Of a stretch of DNA of 64,000 nucleotides, positions 29,540 through 37,165 are shown one piece after another. This DNA is from an uncultured Pelagibacteraceae bacterium (GTDB lineage Bacteria; Pseudomonadota; Alphaproteobacteria; Pelagibacterales; Pelagibacteraceae): the NCBI GenBank assembly GCA_902579285.1, contig CACHGA010000004.1, positions 1 to 64,000 on the forward strand. The letters are read 5' to 3'. The position numbers were made by a program, and so were the translations under genes. Positions within the stretch are counted from its first letter, which is position 1; every line of letters begins with the position of its first letter. The notes under the pieces were generated by a model. That model did no database searches. It saw only the letters and a list, made by a program, of their open reading frames with translations, and was not told the origin of the DNA.

Positions 29540-29692
29540 GCTCCTTTTTTCACGCCACTGCTTTATTTTGCAGAACTAGGCTTTTCCTGGCCATCATTCA
29601 ACAGGGGTCTATACTGGGTGGCGCTCCGACTATACGGTTGCAGGGACAGCCAATGAATTACACACTGATTTCCCACCATGCATTTCAGTATT
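29540..29692 (-). promoter_or_regulatory. Cobalamin riboswitch upstream of the TonB receptor
   Basis: On the minus strand the leader carries GGTGGGAAATCAGTGTG, then the conserved B12 box GGCTGTCCCTGCAACCGTAT (about 29633-29652), then GTCGGAGCGCCACCCAG. ATACTG (29686-29691) and CAGTAT (29611-29616) can close the aptamer. Downstream, GTGGCG (29553-29558), just before the AAGGAG ribosome-binding site, is complementary to the aptamer's CGCCAC (29618-29623), which suggests translational control. The aptamer is clear; the switching model is inference. Confidence 0.92.
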
Positions 29693-29735
29693 AAGTTGAA
29701 AGTAACATAATAAACCTAATTTTAAAACAAATTTT

Positions 29736-31841
29736 TTAAATTGATGTGTGGATGGTTTTTTCCACTTGGTTTTCCAAAGTTTTTTTAACGCTTGAACTTG
29801 AGGTATTCATAAAAAAATCATGTTGACGCATCATCTCTAACATTTTCATAAATGTTTCAACCGGATTGTTAAATTTATGGTTTTTAATCTGGCTATTAAT
29901 TTTTTCTGAACGCTCTTTAGATAAATAAAAAGATATTTCTGCGCCGCCATTAAATTCGCTTATAGGTCTTTCACCTTTATCGGTACTCATCCATTTTATA
30001 AAATCATAACTATAGGATTTTGAGAAGTCTTGGGGTTTCTTTCCTTCAATATACTCTTTCATATTTAATAATTTTCTAGAATTATAGTCTATAATTTCTT
30101 TAAGTTGGCTAATATAAGTTTCAGCTAATTTTTTTTCGAAACGTTCGTTAATCATTTCACTTATCACTTCAAATATTTTTTGATCCATCTGAGCTTTATG
30201 CTTAAATAAAATCTTTGCTGTAAAATAATGATTTAATTTAGAAAATTTATCAGCTAACATTTTACCATCTTTGTCTTTTTCACTATACTTCTCAAATAAT
30301 TGTTCCTGGGTATCAAACAGTTCATCTTTTGTTTTTTGTCTAAGCTCAGTTAGTAATTTGCCAATATCATCACTGCTATCTACTAAATCTTTATCGATTT
30401 TTAAAATAAAGTCTATAGGATTAATTTGTAGTGATAACATAAATTTCATTGTCTCTAAATAGAAAGTCGAATTCCACAATAAAAAAACAAAAAAGTTTAC
30501 TGGCCTCATATCTATGATCTCCTTTTCTGTCATTGAATTTGTTTCTGTTATAATTTTTTCAGTTTCAATTACAGTCTGACCAGAATAAATTCCAAAGCCT
30601 TTATCTAACATTCTGTATTTTGTTTTAATGCCATGCTCCTTCAAATATTCAGGTTTAGCCATTTCTGTACCCTCTAATACTTGACAGTTAAAGGTTACAA
30701 TTTCGTCAAAACCTTGTTTAAAAACATTTCTTAAACCATTTAAATAACTTTCTTTCGTTTCACCAGGAAGTCCTAGAATTAAATCTGTATGTGTCCTTAG
30801 GCCTTTTAATTTAATGTGCTTTCTAACTTCATTAAATTTATCAAGAGAAATATTCGCTCTTTTAACATTTTTCAAAGTATTTTGGTCCATGGATTCATAT
30901 GCAATTGTGATTCCCTTCCCTAAAACTGAACCCAAAGTTTCTGCGATTCCAATAACTCTTTCTGAAGAATTTTTTGCCCACTGAGTCCAGACAGTTTGTG
31001 GCCATCCGTAATTATCGTAACAATCTCTTATAATCTTTGCTATATCCTGGTCTCTTCTATGCATCCCAAAATTTGAGTCTGCTAGATAAAAGTAAGAACT
31101 GTGTTTGGAACGCTGAGCTATATATTCCAATTCTGATTTTATTCTTCCTAAACTATATTGATTTGCCTTACGCAACCATTCATCTCCCCATCCACAAAAA
31201 GTGCACTTAAAGGGACATCCTCTCATTGTTTCTGTTAATGGGATTAAATATTCCACATCAAAAAATTTATCTAATACTCCTTCAAGATATGGTGAAGGTA
31301 TTTCATCTAAATTTGAATATCTTTCGTTAATATTACCCATTGTAACTTTCTTTTTTTGGTGATCGTAATAAGCCACATTGTTAATAATTGGACTTTCCTT
31401 CGACTGATGAGGTAACTCATTTTTAGTGTAATAATTTATAATATTTAGAAGACCTGTCTCGCCCTGATTTACAACAAAATAGTCAAGATATGGACGGTTT
31501 AAAAAATATTTTTCCATATCGAAAGTATTAAAACTAGGACCCCCCATTAAAGTTGTTACTTTAGGAAACTCTTTTTTAAATAACTTTAACAACTGTATAT
31601 TTAAATTATAATTCCAAGTATAATTTGCTAACCCAATTATATCAGGCGGATTTTCTCTTGCTGCTTCAATCATTTCTCCTGGAAATTTAAACAGTTTAAA
31701 ATTTAACTTCGCACCACCCTTATAAAATTTTTGTGCGTGAACACTTATCGTTCCTAGATTTAATGGGAATGTGAATGGACCATAAGACCTGTAATTATTA
31801 CAAAGGTCTCCTAGATAAATGTTAATTGACGATTCTTTCAT
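29736..31841 (-). CDS. B12-binding-domain radical SAM protein
   Basis: A 701-residue protein with an N-terminal cobalamin-binding-type Rossmann domain (about 1-150, with PPDIIGLANYTWNYN and VTTLMGGPSFNTFD) and a radical SAM core (about 190-420) holding the cluster motif CPFKCTFC, preceded by TETMRGC. A long helical C-terminal region (about 430-701) is of unknown function. Members of this class are often B12-dependent methylases or ring-modifying enzymes. The DxHxxG base-off motif is not visible, which is common in this class. It lies just upstream of the cobalamin riboswitch and TonB receptor. The substrate is unknown. Confidence 0.88.
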   Translation of the reverse strand: MKESSINIYLGDLCNNYRSYGPFTFPLNLGTISVHAQKFYKGGAKLNFKLFKFPGEMIEAARENPPDIIGLANYTWNYNLNIQLLKLFKKEFPKVTTLMGGPSFNTFDMEKYFLNRPYLDYFVVNQGETGLLNIINYYTKNELPHQSKESPIINNVAYYDHQKKKVTMGNINERYSNLDEIPSPYLEGVLDKFFDVEYLIPLTETMRGCPFKCTFCGWGDEWLRKANQYSLGRIKSELEYIAQRSKHSSYFYLADSNFGMHRRDQDIAKIIRDCYDNYGWPQTVWTQWAKNSSERVIGIAETLGSVLGKGITIAYESMDQNTLKNVKRANISLDKFNEVRKHIKLKGLRTHTDLILGLPGETKESYLNGLRNVFKQGFDEIVTFNCQVLEGTEMAKPEYLKEHGIKTKYRMLDKGFGIYSGQTVIETEKIITETNSMTEKEIIDMRPVNFFVFLLWNSTFYLETMKFMLSLQINPIDFILKIDKDLVDSSDDIGKLLTELRQKTKDELFDTQEQLFEKYSEKDKDGKMLADKFSKLNHYFTAKILFKHKAQMDQKIFEVISEMINERFEKKLAETYISQLKEIIDYNSRKLLNMKEYIEGKKPQDFSKSYSYDFIKWMSTDKGERPISEFNGGAEISFYLSKERSEKINSQIKNHKFNNPVETFMKMLEMMRQHDFFMNTSSSSVKKTLENQVEKTIHTSI

Positions 31842-31883
31842 AATTAAAATATATTAGTTTAAAAGATCATGATTTCAAGCTTT

Positions 31884-32276
31884 TTAAAACTGCTTAATTG
31901 CTAAATCTTGATCTTGAATATATTTAAAACCATACTTCAAAGATAATTCAGCTTTATGAAGTTCGATACCCATATCACCTGCGTGCTGTAACGTTGAGAT
32001 AAACCTTTCTCTTATCAATGTATTAGTTATTTCTATTGCTGTTTTACCTTGTATTGTTGCAACCATATCATGTAACGGATTGTTGCCTAGTTTTGAAAAT
32101 TTACAGTATCCTACTCTAATTAATTTTTTCTTTCGATCAACTGCAATTAAAAAATAGCCTTTTGGATCCATTTTCCAATCTTTAATTCTATGATATTTTG
32201 CATTAATATTTTTTTTGATTTTTTTACCAATAGGATACCATCGCCCCTGAATAACTTTTTTATTATTTTTTTTCAT
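31884..32276 (-). CDS. DUF4346-like protein
   Basis: A basic 130-residue protein without signal peptide or membrane segment. DPKGYFLIAVDRKKKLIRVGY, later HDMVATIQGKTAIEITNTLI and LHKAELSLKYGFKYIQDQDL resemble the DUF4346 domain, elsewhere seen attached to pterin-binding enzymes; this is recall without a search. Its start overlaps the TRAP permease stop by 14 bases and it is followed 42 bases later by the radical SAM gene, placing it in the same transcript. Function unknown. Confidence 0.62.
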   Translation of the reverse strand: MKKNNKKVIQGRWYPIGKKIKKNINAKYHRIKDWKMDPKGYFLIAVDRKKKLIRVGYCKFSKLGNNPLHDMVATIQGKTAIEITNTLIRERFISTLQHAGDMGIELHKAELSLKYGFKYIQDQDLAIKQF

Positions 32277-34638
32277 AATTAAAATTGTCTTTTCTTATAT
32301 AATTAAAGTAACCAAAAATAAATAATACTACTAGAGAAAAAGGATAAATAATTGCTTTGTTAGGTCTGTCTAAGTTTTCAATTTTAAATTCACTAATTAC
32401 ATCTCCTGTTTCTATTCCCATTTTTTTTGCTAAACTATTCCATTTTAAATTATCAACTGTAATTCTTCCATCTATATTTTTTAAAGTTATACCAGCCTCT
32501 TCTAAAGAGTACTGATTTTCAAAACTTTTTTTATCTATCACAAAAAGTCTATACCGATCCCCGTACTCTGTTCTCCTTGTTACTTTAATATGTACATCCC
32601 TATTCGGTTCAAACTCAATCAAATTAATTTGTTCAACATTAAGTTGTTTATTTTCAAATTTTGGATAAAATTTATCCAAAATATATCCTGGTCTAAATAA
32701 TGACATTGCTACTACAATAAAAATAATAATTTCATACCATCTAAGTTTATTTATAAACCAACCCTGTGTTGCTGAGGTAAATACCAAAATTGCTATCAGA
32801 GAGGTTGTAACAACTAAAAATCCATGCCACAAACTTTCTATACCAATTAATAATAATTCATTATTAAAAATAAATACTATTGGAAGTATTCCGGTTCTTA
32901 AACTATACCAAAAAGCTTGTATTCCTGTTTTGATTGGATCTGCTCTTGAAATTGCTGCTGCTGCATAAGATGCCAAACCAACGGGAGGCGTGACATCGGC
33001 CATTAATCCATAATAAAAAACATATAAATGAATTGCAATTAGTGGAAAAATATAACCAGAAGCATTTCCTACTTCTACAACTACCTGGGCCATCAAAGCG
33101 GCAACAACCAAATAGTTTGCAGTTGTTGGCAAACCCATTCCCAAGATAATACAAAGTAAAGCGGTGAGTACTAATAAAGTTATTATATTCCCACCAGATA
33201 TTGCTTCTACAATAACTATTAAGTTGTTGCTTAACCCGGTAGACGCTACTGCGCCTACTATTATTCCTGCAGTTGCTATCGCGATTGCTACGCTGATCAT
33301 ATTGATTGCTCCTTTTTCAAGACCGCCAACAACTTTGTTAAAACCTACTTTAAGGGCATTAGACAAACTAAGATCATTTTTCTTTGCATCTAATAATTCT
33401 TTTACAAAAATTATTATCATTAATGATAATATTGAATAAAATACTGATGAAGCGGCTGTCCATCTTTCAACTAATAGCAAATAAATAAGAATAAAAATTG
33501 GAATTAGAAAGTGAATTCCTCCTAAAAAAGTTTCTCCCAATTTAGGTATTTCACTTTCGGGTAATCCTTTAATATTTAATTTCACGGATTCTAAATGTGA
33601 AATATAAAATAAAGCAATGTAGGAAATAACCGCTGGTAAAAACGCATGAGTTATAACAGTAAAATATGATATGCCTAAAAGTTCTGCCATAACAAAAGCT
33701 GCAGCCCCCATAATTGGTGGCATAATCTGTCCGTTTACAGAAGCAGCTACTTCAACGGCTCCAGCCTTGACTGGCGGTAAGCCAGTTTTTTTCATAATTG
33801 GTATTGTGAATGTTCCAGTAGTTACAGTATTTGCAACAGACGAACCAGAAATCAAACCGGTTAATCCTGAGGCTAAAATTGCTGCTTTTGCCGGACCGCC
33901 TCTCATTTTTCCAACTAAAGCAAATGCTAAATTTAAAAAATATTTTCCACCTCCGGCAACATCTAAAATTGCGCCAAATAATACAAATAGAAATATAAAA
34001 CTGACTGAGACACTTATTGGTATCCCAAATATTGCCTCTCCTCCAAACCAATGATAACCTACTAATCTTGTCAGAGATAATCCTTGATGCGAAATAAGAT
34101 CTGGCATTGATTGTCCAAATACTGAGAAAAGTAAAAAAATTAATGCAATAACTACTAGTGGAATTCCAATAGCTCTTCGTGTGGCCTCTAACAAAAGAAT
34201 AATTCCTAAAGATCCCAGTATAACTTCATAAGGTATAGCAAAACCAAATAAATTTGTTTTGGCCATTATTCCTTGTCGATAAACTAAGCCTTCATAATCA
34301 AAGAATATATATAATGTTGCCACTAAACCTATAATTACTAAGAAAATATCAAATATAGATATTGGTTTGTCTCTACTTTTCTTAAGACCTGGATACGCTA
34401 AAAAACATAACGCTAATCCAAATGCAAGATGGACTGACCTTGCTGGTACATCGATTATCTTTCCGAAATCTAATATAAATGGCAAAGGAGATGCATACCA
34501 AAGCTGAAATAATGACCACGAAATAGCAATCGTAGCAACAAGTTTTAAATTCCAATTTTTTAATTTTCTTCTCGAACCACCTTCTTCATCAAATCTTTCA
34601 AAAAAATTTGGTTTGTCTGGATCTGGTGCTGAACTCAT
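32263..34638 (-). CDS. TRAP transporter fused permease (TAXI type)
   Basis: Inner-membrane secondary transporter with small and large TRAP domains fused in one 791-residue chain. Seen: many hydrophobic segments, the DctM-like signature ASGLTGLISGSSVANTVTTG and VNGQIMPPIMGAAAFVMAE, then LGMGLPTTANYLVVAALM and ADVTPPVGLASYAAAAIS. A soluble C-terminal region (about 665-765, DUF3394-like, with the PDZ-like NSLAKKMGIETGDVI) precedes a last membrane segment. It works with the TAXI receptor encoded upstream; a strong hairpin separates the two genes. The substrate is unknown. Confidence 0.93.
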   Translation of the reverse strand: MSSAPDPDKPNFFERFDEEGGSRRKLKNWNLKLVATIAISWSLFQLWYASPLPFILDFGKIIDVPARSVHLAFGLALCFLAYPGLKKSRDKPISIFDIFLVIIGLVATLYIFFDYEGLVYRQGIMAKTNLFGFAIPYEVILGSLGIILLLEATRRAIGIPLVVIALIFLLFSVFGQSMPDLISHQGLSLTRLVGYHWFGGEAIFGIPISVSVSFIFLFVLFGAILDVAGGGKYFLNLAFALVGKMRGGPAKAAILASGLTGLISGSSVANTVTTGTFTIPIMKKTGLPPVKAGAVEVAASVNGQIMPPIMGAAAFVMAELLGISYFTVITHAFLPAVISYIALFYISHLESVKLNIKGLPESEIPKLGETFLGGIHFLIPIFILIYLLLVERWTAASSVFYSILSLMIIIFVKELLDAKKNDLSLSNALKVGFNKVVGGLEKGAINMISVAIAIATAGIIVGAVASTGLSNNLIVIVEAISGGNIITLLVLTALLCIILGMGLPTTANYLVVAALMAQVVVEVGNASGYIFPLIAIHLYVFYYGLMADVTPPVGLASYAAAAISRADPIKTGIQAFWYSLRTGILPIVFIFNNELLLIGIESLWHGFLVVTTSLIAILVFTSATQGWFINKLRWYEIIIFIVVAMSLFRPGYILDKFYPKFENKQLNVEQINLIEFEPNRDVHIKVTRRTEYGDRYRLFVIDKKSFENQYSLEEAGITLKNIDGRITVDNLKWNSLAKKMGIETGDVISEFKIENLDRPNKAIIYPFSLVVLFIFGYFNYIRKDNFNYEKK

Positions 34639-34654
34639 TATGAGACAATAAAAA

Positions 34655-34684
34655 AAAAGGCCCAGTTAATCAACTGGGCCTTTT
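34655..34684 (-). terminator. Hairpin between TAXI receptor and TRAP permease
   Basis: AAAAGGCCCAGTT (34655-34667) pairs perfectly with its complement at 34672-34684 around a 4-base loop, a 13-bp stem ending in an A/U run on both sides. Read on the minus strand it lies 11 bases after the receptor stop and 16 bases before the permease start. It probably ends most receptor transcripts and lets a fraction continue, setting receptor above permease. It may also stabilise the receptor mRNA. Confidence 0.88.
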
Positions 34685-34695
34685 AAATAAATAGC

Positions 34696-35694
34696 TTACA
34701 TTAAGCCTTTTTCTTTATAATATTTAACTGCTCCTGGGTGTAATGGTGCAGATAAACCATCTACGATCATTTTCTTTGGATCTAGATTAGCAAATGCAGG
34801 GTGTTGTTTTTTGAAATCATCAAGATTTTCAAAAACAGCTTTTACAACTGCATATACTAAGTCTTCTGGCACTGCTTCACTTGTTACAACTGAAGCCATA
34901 ACACCGAAAGTAGTTACATCTTTTTTAGAAGTTTTGTAAGTACCTTTTGGAATTGTTGCAAATGCATAAAATGGGTTGTCAGCAACTAATTTTTTTACAG
35001 GGTCTGTATCTAAATTAATGATACTCGCGCCACATCCATCAGTTGATTGAGCAACACCTGCATTCGGAACACCAACAGTATATCCAAATGCATCGATTTT
35101 TTTATCACAAAGTGCGCCTGATTGTTCTGAAGAAGTAAGTTCAGATGTTGATCCAAAATAACCAGTATCAACTCCATGAGCTTCCATTAAAACTTCAAAA
35201 GTTCCTCTTTGACCAGATCCTGGGTTTCCAATATTAACTTTTTTTCCCTTTAAACTATTCCAGTCTTTTATTTTAGAACCTTTTCTAGTAATTATTTGAA
35301 ATGGCTCAGGGTGAGCTGAAAAAACAGCTCTTAAGCCATTAAAAGGTTTTACTTTATCAGGTCGAGTTCCATTATACGCATGATACTGCCAGTCTGATTG
35401 TGCAACACCAAACTGAAGTTCACCCTGCATGATTTGACCTATATTGTAAGTCGAACCACCTGTTGAGGGAGCTGAACAACGTAATGCTTTATCTGTCCCC
35501 TTTTTTCTTCCGTGTTCTGCAGATTGAATTTTTGCTACCATTTTGCATATAGCATTGCCAACTTGAAAATAAACTCCAGTTGGTCCACCTGTTCCTATTG
35601 AAAAGAATTCAGCAGATTTTGCTATAGTTGTTAGAGGCAAACTGACCGCAAATAAAAACAACGCTCCAGAGATTGTTGAGATTGCTTTTTTCAT
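34696..35694 (-). CDS. TAXI-family TRAP solute receptor
   Basis: Periplasmic binding protein of 332 residues capturing substrate for the TRAP permease. A signal peptide covers about 1-27 (SGALFLFAVSLPLTTIAKSA). The TAXI hallmarks are FFSIGTGGPTGVYFQVGNAIC, the CSAPSTGGSTYNIGQI segment and LKGKKVNIGNPGSGQRGTFEVL. A strong ribosome-binding site AAGGAGGAAG precedes the ATG. TAXI systems elsewhere carry dicarboxylates or amino acids; the ligand here is unknown. It is followed by a hairpin and then the permease. Confidence 0.94.
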   Translation of the reverse strand: MKKAISTISGALFLFAVSLPLTTIAKSAEFFSIGTGGPTGVYFQVGNAICKMVAKIQSAEHGRKKGTDKALRCSAPSTGGSTYNIGQIMQGELQFGVAQSDWQYHAYNGTRPDKVKPFNGLRAVFSAHPEPFQIITRKGSKIKDWNSLKGKKVNIGNPGSGQRGTFEVLMEAHGVDTGYFGSTSELTSSEQSGALCDKKIDAFGYTVGVPNAGVAQSTDGCGASIINLDTDPVKKLVADNPFYAFATIPKGTYKTSKKDVTTFGVMASVVTSEAVPEDLVYAVVKAVFENLDDFKKQHPAFANLDPKKMIVDGLSAPLHPGAVKYYKEKGLM

Positions 35695-35795
35695 AATCTT
35701 CCTCCTTGATTATTTAAATTAGGGAAATGTTATCAATTCGAAATACAATATGTAAGGGTAAAAGCTTATATTGGACAGATTATGCAATCCGTAAA

Positions 35796-37031
35796 TTAAA
35801 GGTTTTTATGCCATTCAGCTAATTTTTTTGTTCCTTCAACAACATTTGGAGCGTACTTTTTAATTAGGTCATCATCTAGTTTTTTTCTACTAGTAATATT
35901 TTTTAAAAACATATCGCCATCAAAATCAGTAAAGCTTAATCTTGCAAGCATTTTCTCAGGTTTAAAACCAAAATCAGATCCAGGTAACAAAGCTACACCA
36001 GATTTTGAGAGAATATCATCGCACATTTCGCTTGATGTCTTAAACTTTGAATTTAAAAATTCAGGCATTAAATAAAATCCCCCTTGTGGAGGATTAATTA
36101 ATATTTTATTTGATTTTAAATTTGTATAAACATAGTTGCCCACACTTTTTAAAATATTTGTAGTTTTAGACTTATAGTCTTCATAATTTCCTTCGTATGC
36201 TTCTACTGCAGCATATTGTACTGGGCTATTTACGGTAGAATAAGACTCGCTTGCAAGAGTTTTTAATGCACTAATAAATTCTTTATTGCCGCTCGGCGAT
36301 GCAAAAAAACCTAGCCTCCAACCACCAGCGCCACACCATTTGCTTAGTCCACCACTTATAAATGTTCCTTCTGGATAAAACTTAGATATAGATAAGTAAT
36401 TTTGATCAAAGGTCAAATCTGTGTAAATTTCATCAGATAAAATCTTAATTTTATATTTTTTTGCAATCAATGCAATTTCCTTTAAGTTTTTACAAACGGT
36501 TCCTGATGGATTATTTGGGGAATTAATTATCAATATTATATTTTTATTTCCAATTGACTTAATTTTTTTTTCTATATCTTCTGCTATTGGAAACCAATTA
36601 TTGTCTCTCGATGTCTGAAGCCAATGAACTTTGTTCTCTGCTATTTTTGCTTGGGGTTCATATGAAACCCAACTTGGTGCTGGCAAAATTATTTCACCGT
36701 TAAACGCTATATGCATTAATAGCATTGCTTCTTTGGACCCTGGAGTAATAATTATATTATCCTTATCATAACGTAATCCGGTTTTTTTAAGTAACGATTC
36801 TGAAATTACTTTTCTAAGTTTATTTAAACCTTGCATCGGAAGGTAATCTTTTTTACTGGCATTTTCTTTCAATGCCAAGACTATTTTTTCTGGAATAGGA
36901 AATGGTGATTGACCAAAACCAAAATTATAAATCTTGTTGCCTTTAAGAGATAATTTTTTTGCTTTTTCATTTATAGCTAAAGTGGCTGAAGGTTTTAGAT
37001 CTCTAATATTTTTTTTTACAAAATCGTTCAC
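35796..37031 (-). CDS. PLP-dependent aminotransferase class I/II
   Basis: Fold-type I aminotransferase of 411 residues related to aspartate aminotransferase. Seen: NFGFGQSPFPIPEKI near the N terminus, IITPGSKEAMLLMHI, INSPNNPSGTVCKN, SDEIYTDLTF and the PLP lysine with its arginine in GGLSKWCGAGGWRLGFF near residue 245. Substrate specificity cannot be read. It ends 101 bases before the TAXI receptor start, and is divergent from the helicase gene. Confidence 0.88.
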   Translation of the reverse strand: MNDFVKKNIRDLKPSATLAINEKAKKLSLKGNKIYNFGFGQSPFPIPEKIVLALKENASKKDYLPMQGLNKLRKVISESLLKKTGLRYDKDNIIITPGSKEAMLLMHIAFNGEIILPAPSWVSYEPQAKIAENKVHWLQTSRDNNWFPIAEDIEKKIKSIGNKNIILIINSPNNPSGTVCKNLKEIALIAKKYKIKILSDEIYTDLTFDQNYLSISKFYPEGTFISGGLSKWCGAGGWRLGFFASPSGNKEFISALKTLASESYSTVNSPVQYAAVEAYEGNYEDYKSKTTNILKSVGNYVYTNLKSNKILINPPQGGFYLMPEFLNSKFKTSSEMCDDILSKSGVALLPGSDFGFKPEKMLARLSFTDFDGDMFLKNITSRKKLDDDLIKKYAPNVVEGTKKLAEWHKNL

Positions 37032-37075
37032 AATTGATTAACTTACTACAGTTTAAATTTATTAAAATAGAACGT

Positions 37076-37107
37076 TTGACAAAGTGATTCGGTCATGATT
37101 TAATCAT
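37076..37107 (+). promoter_or_regulatory. Promoter with overlapping palindrome before the helicase gene
   Basis: TTGACA at 37076-37081 is followed after 17 bases by TTTAAT (37099-37104), a good sigma-70-type promoter directed at the helicase start (37166). The palindrome ATGATT-T-AATCAT at 37095-37107 overlaps the -10 box and could bind a dimeric repressor. A second TA-rich -10-like box lies near 37130. Prediction only. Confidence 0.55.
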
Positions 37108-37165
37108 CTTTTGTTCTCGGTGCTAACCTATATATAGTATTTAAAAGAAAAAATAACACTAAACA

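Noticed and set aside
33671-34054. 127-codon plus-strand frame inside the TRAP permease
   Set aside because: Antisense to the conserved TRAP signature region; hydrophobic codons on the other strand explain it.
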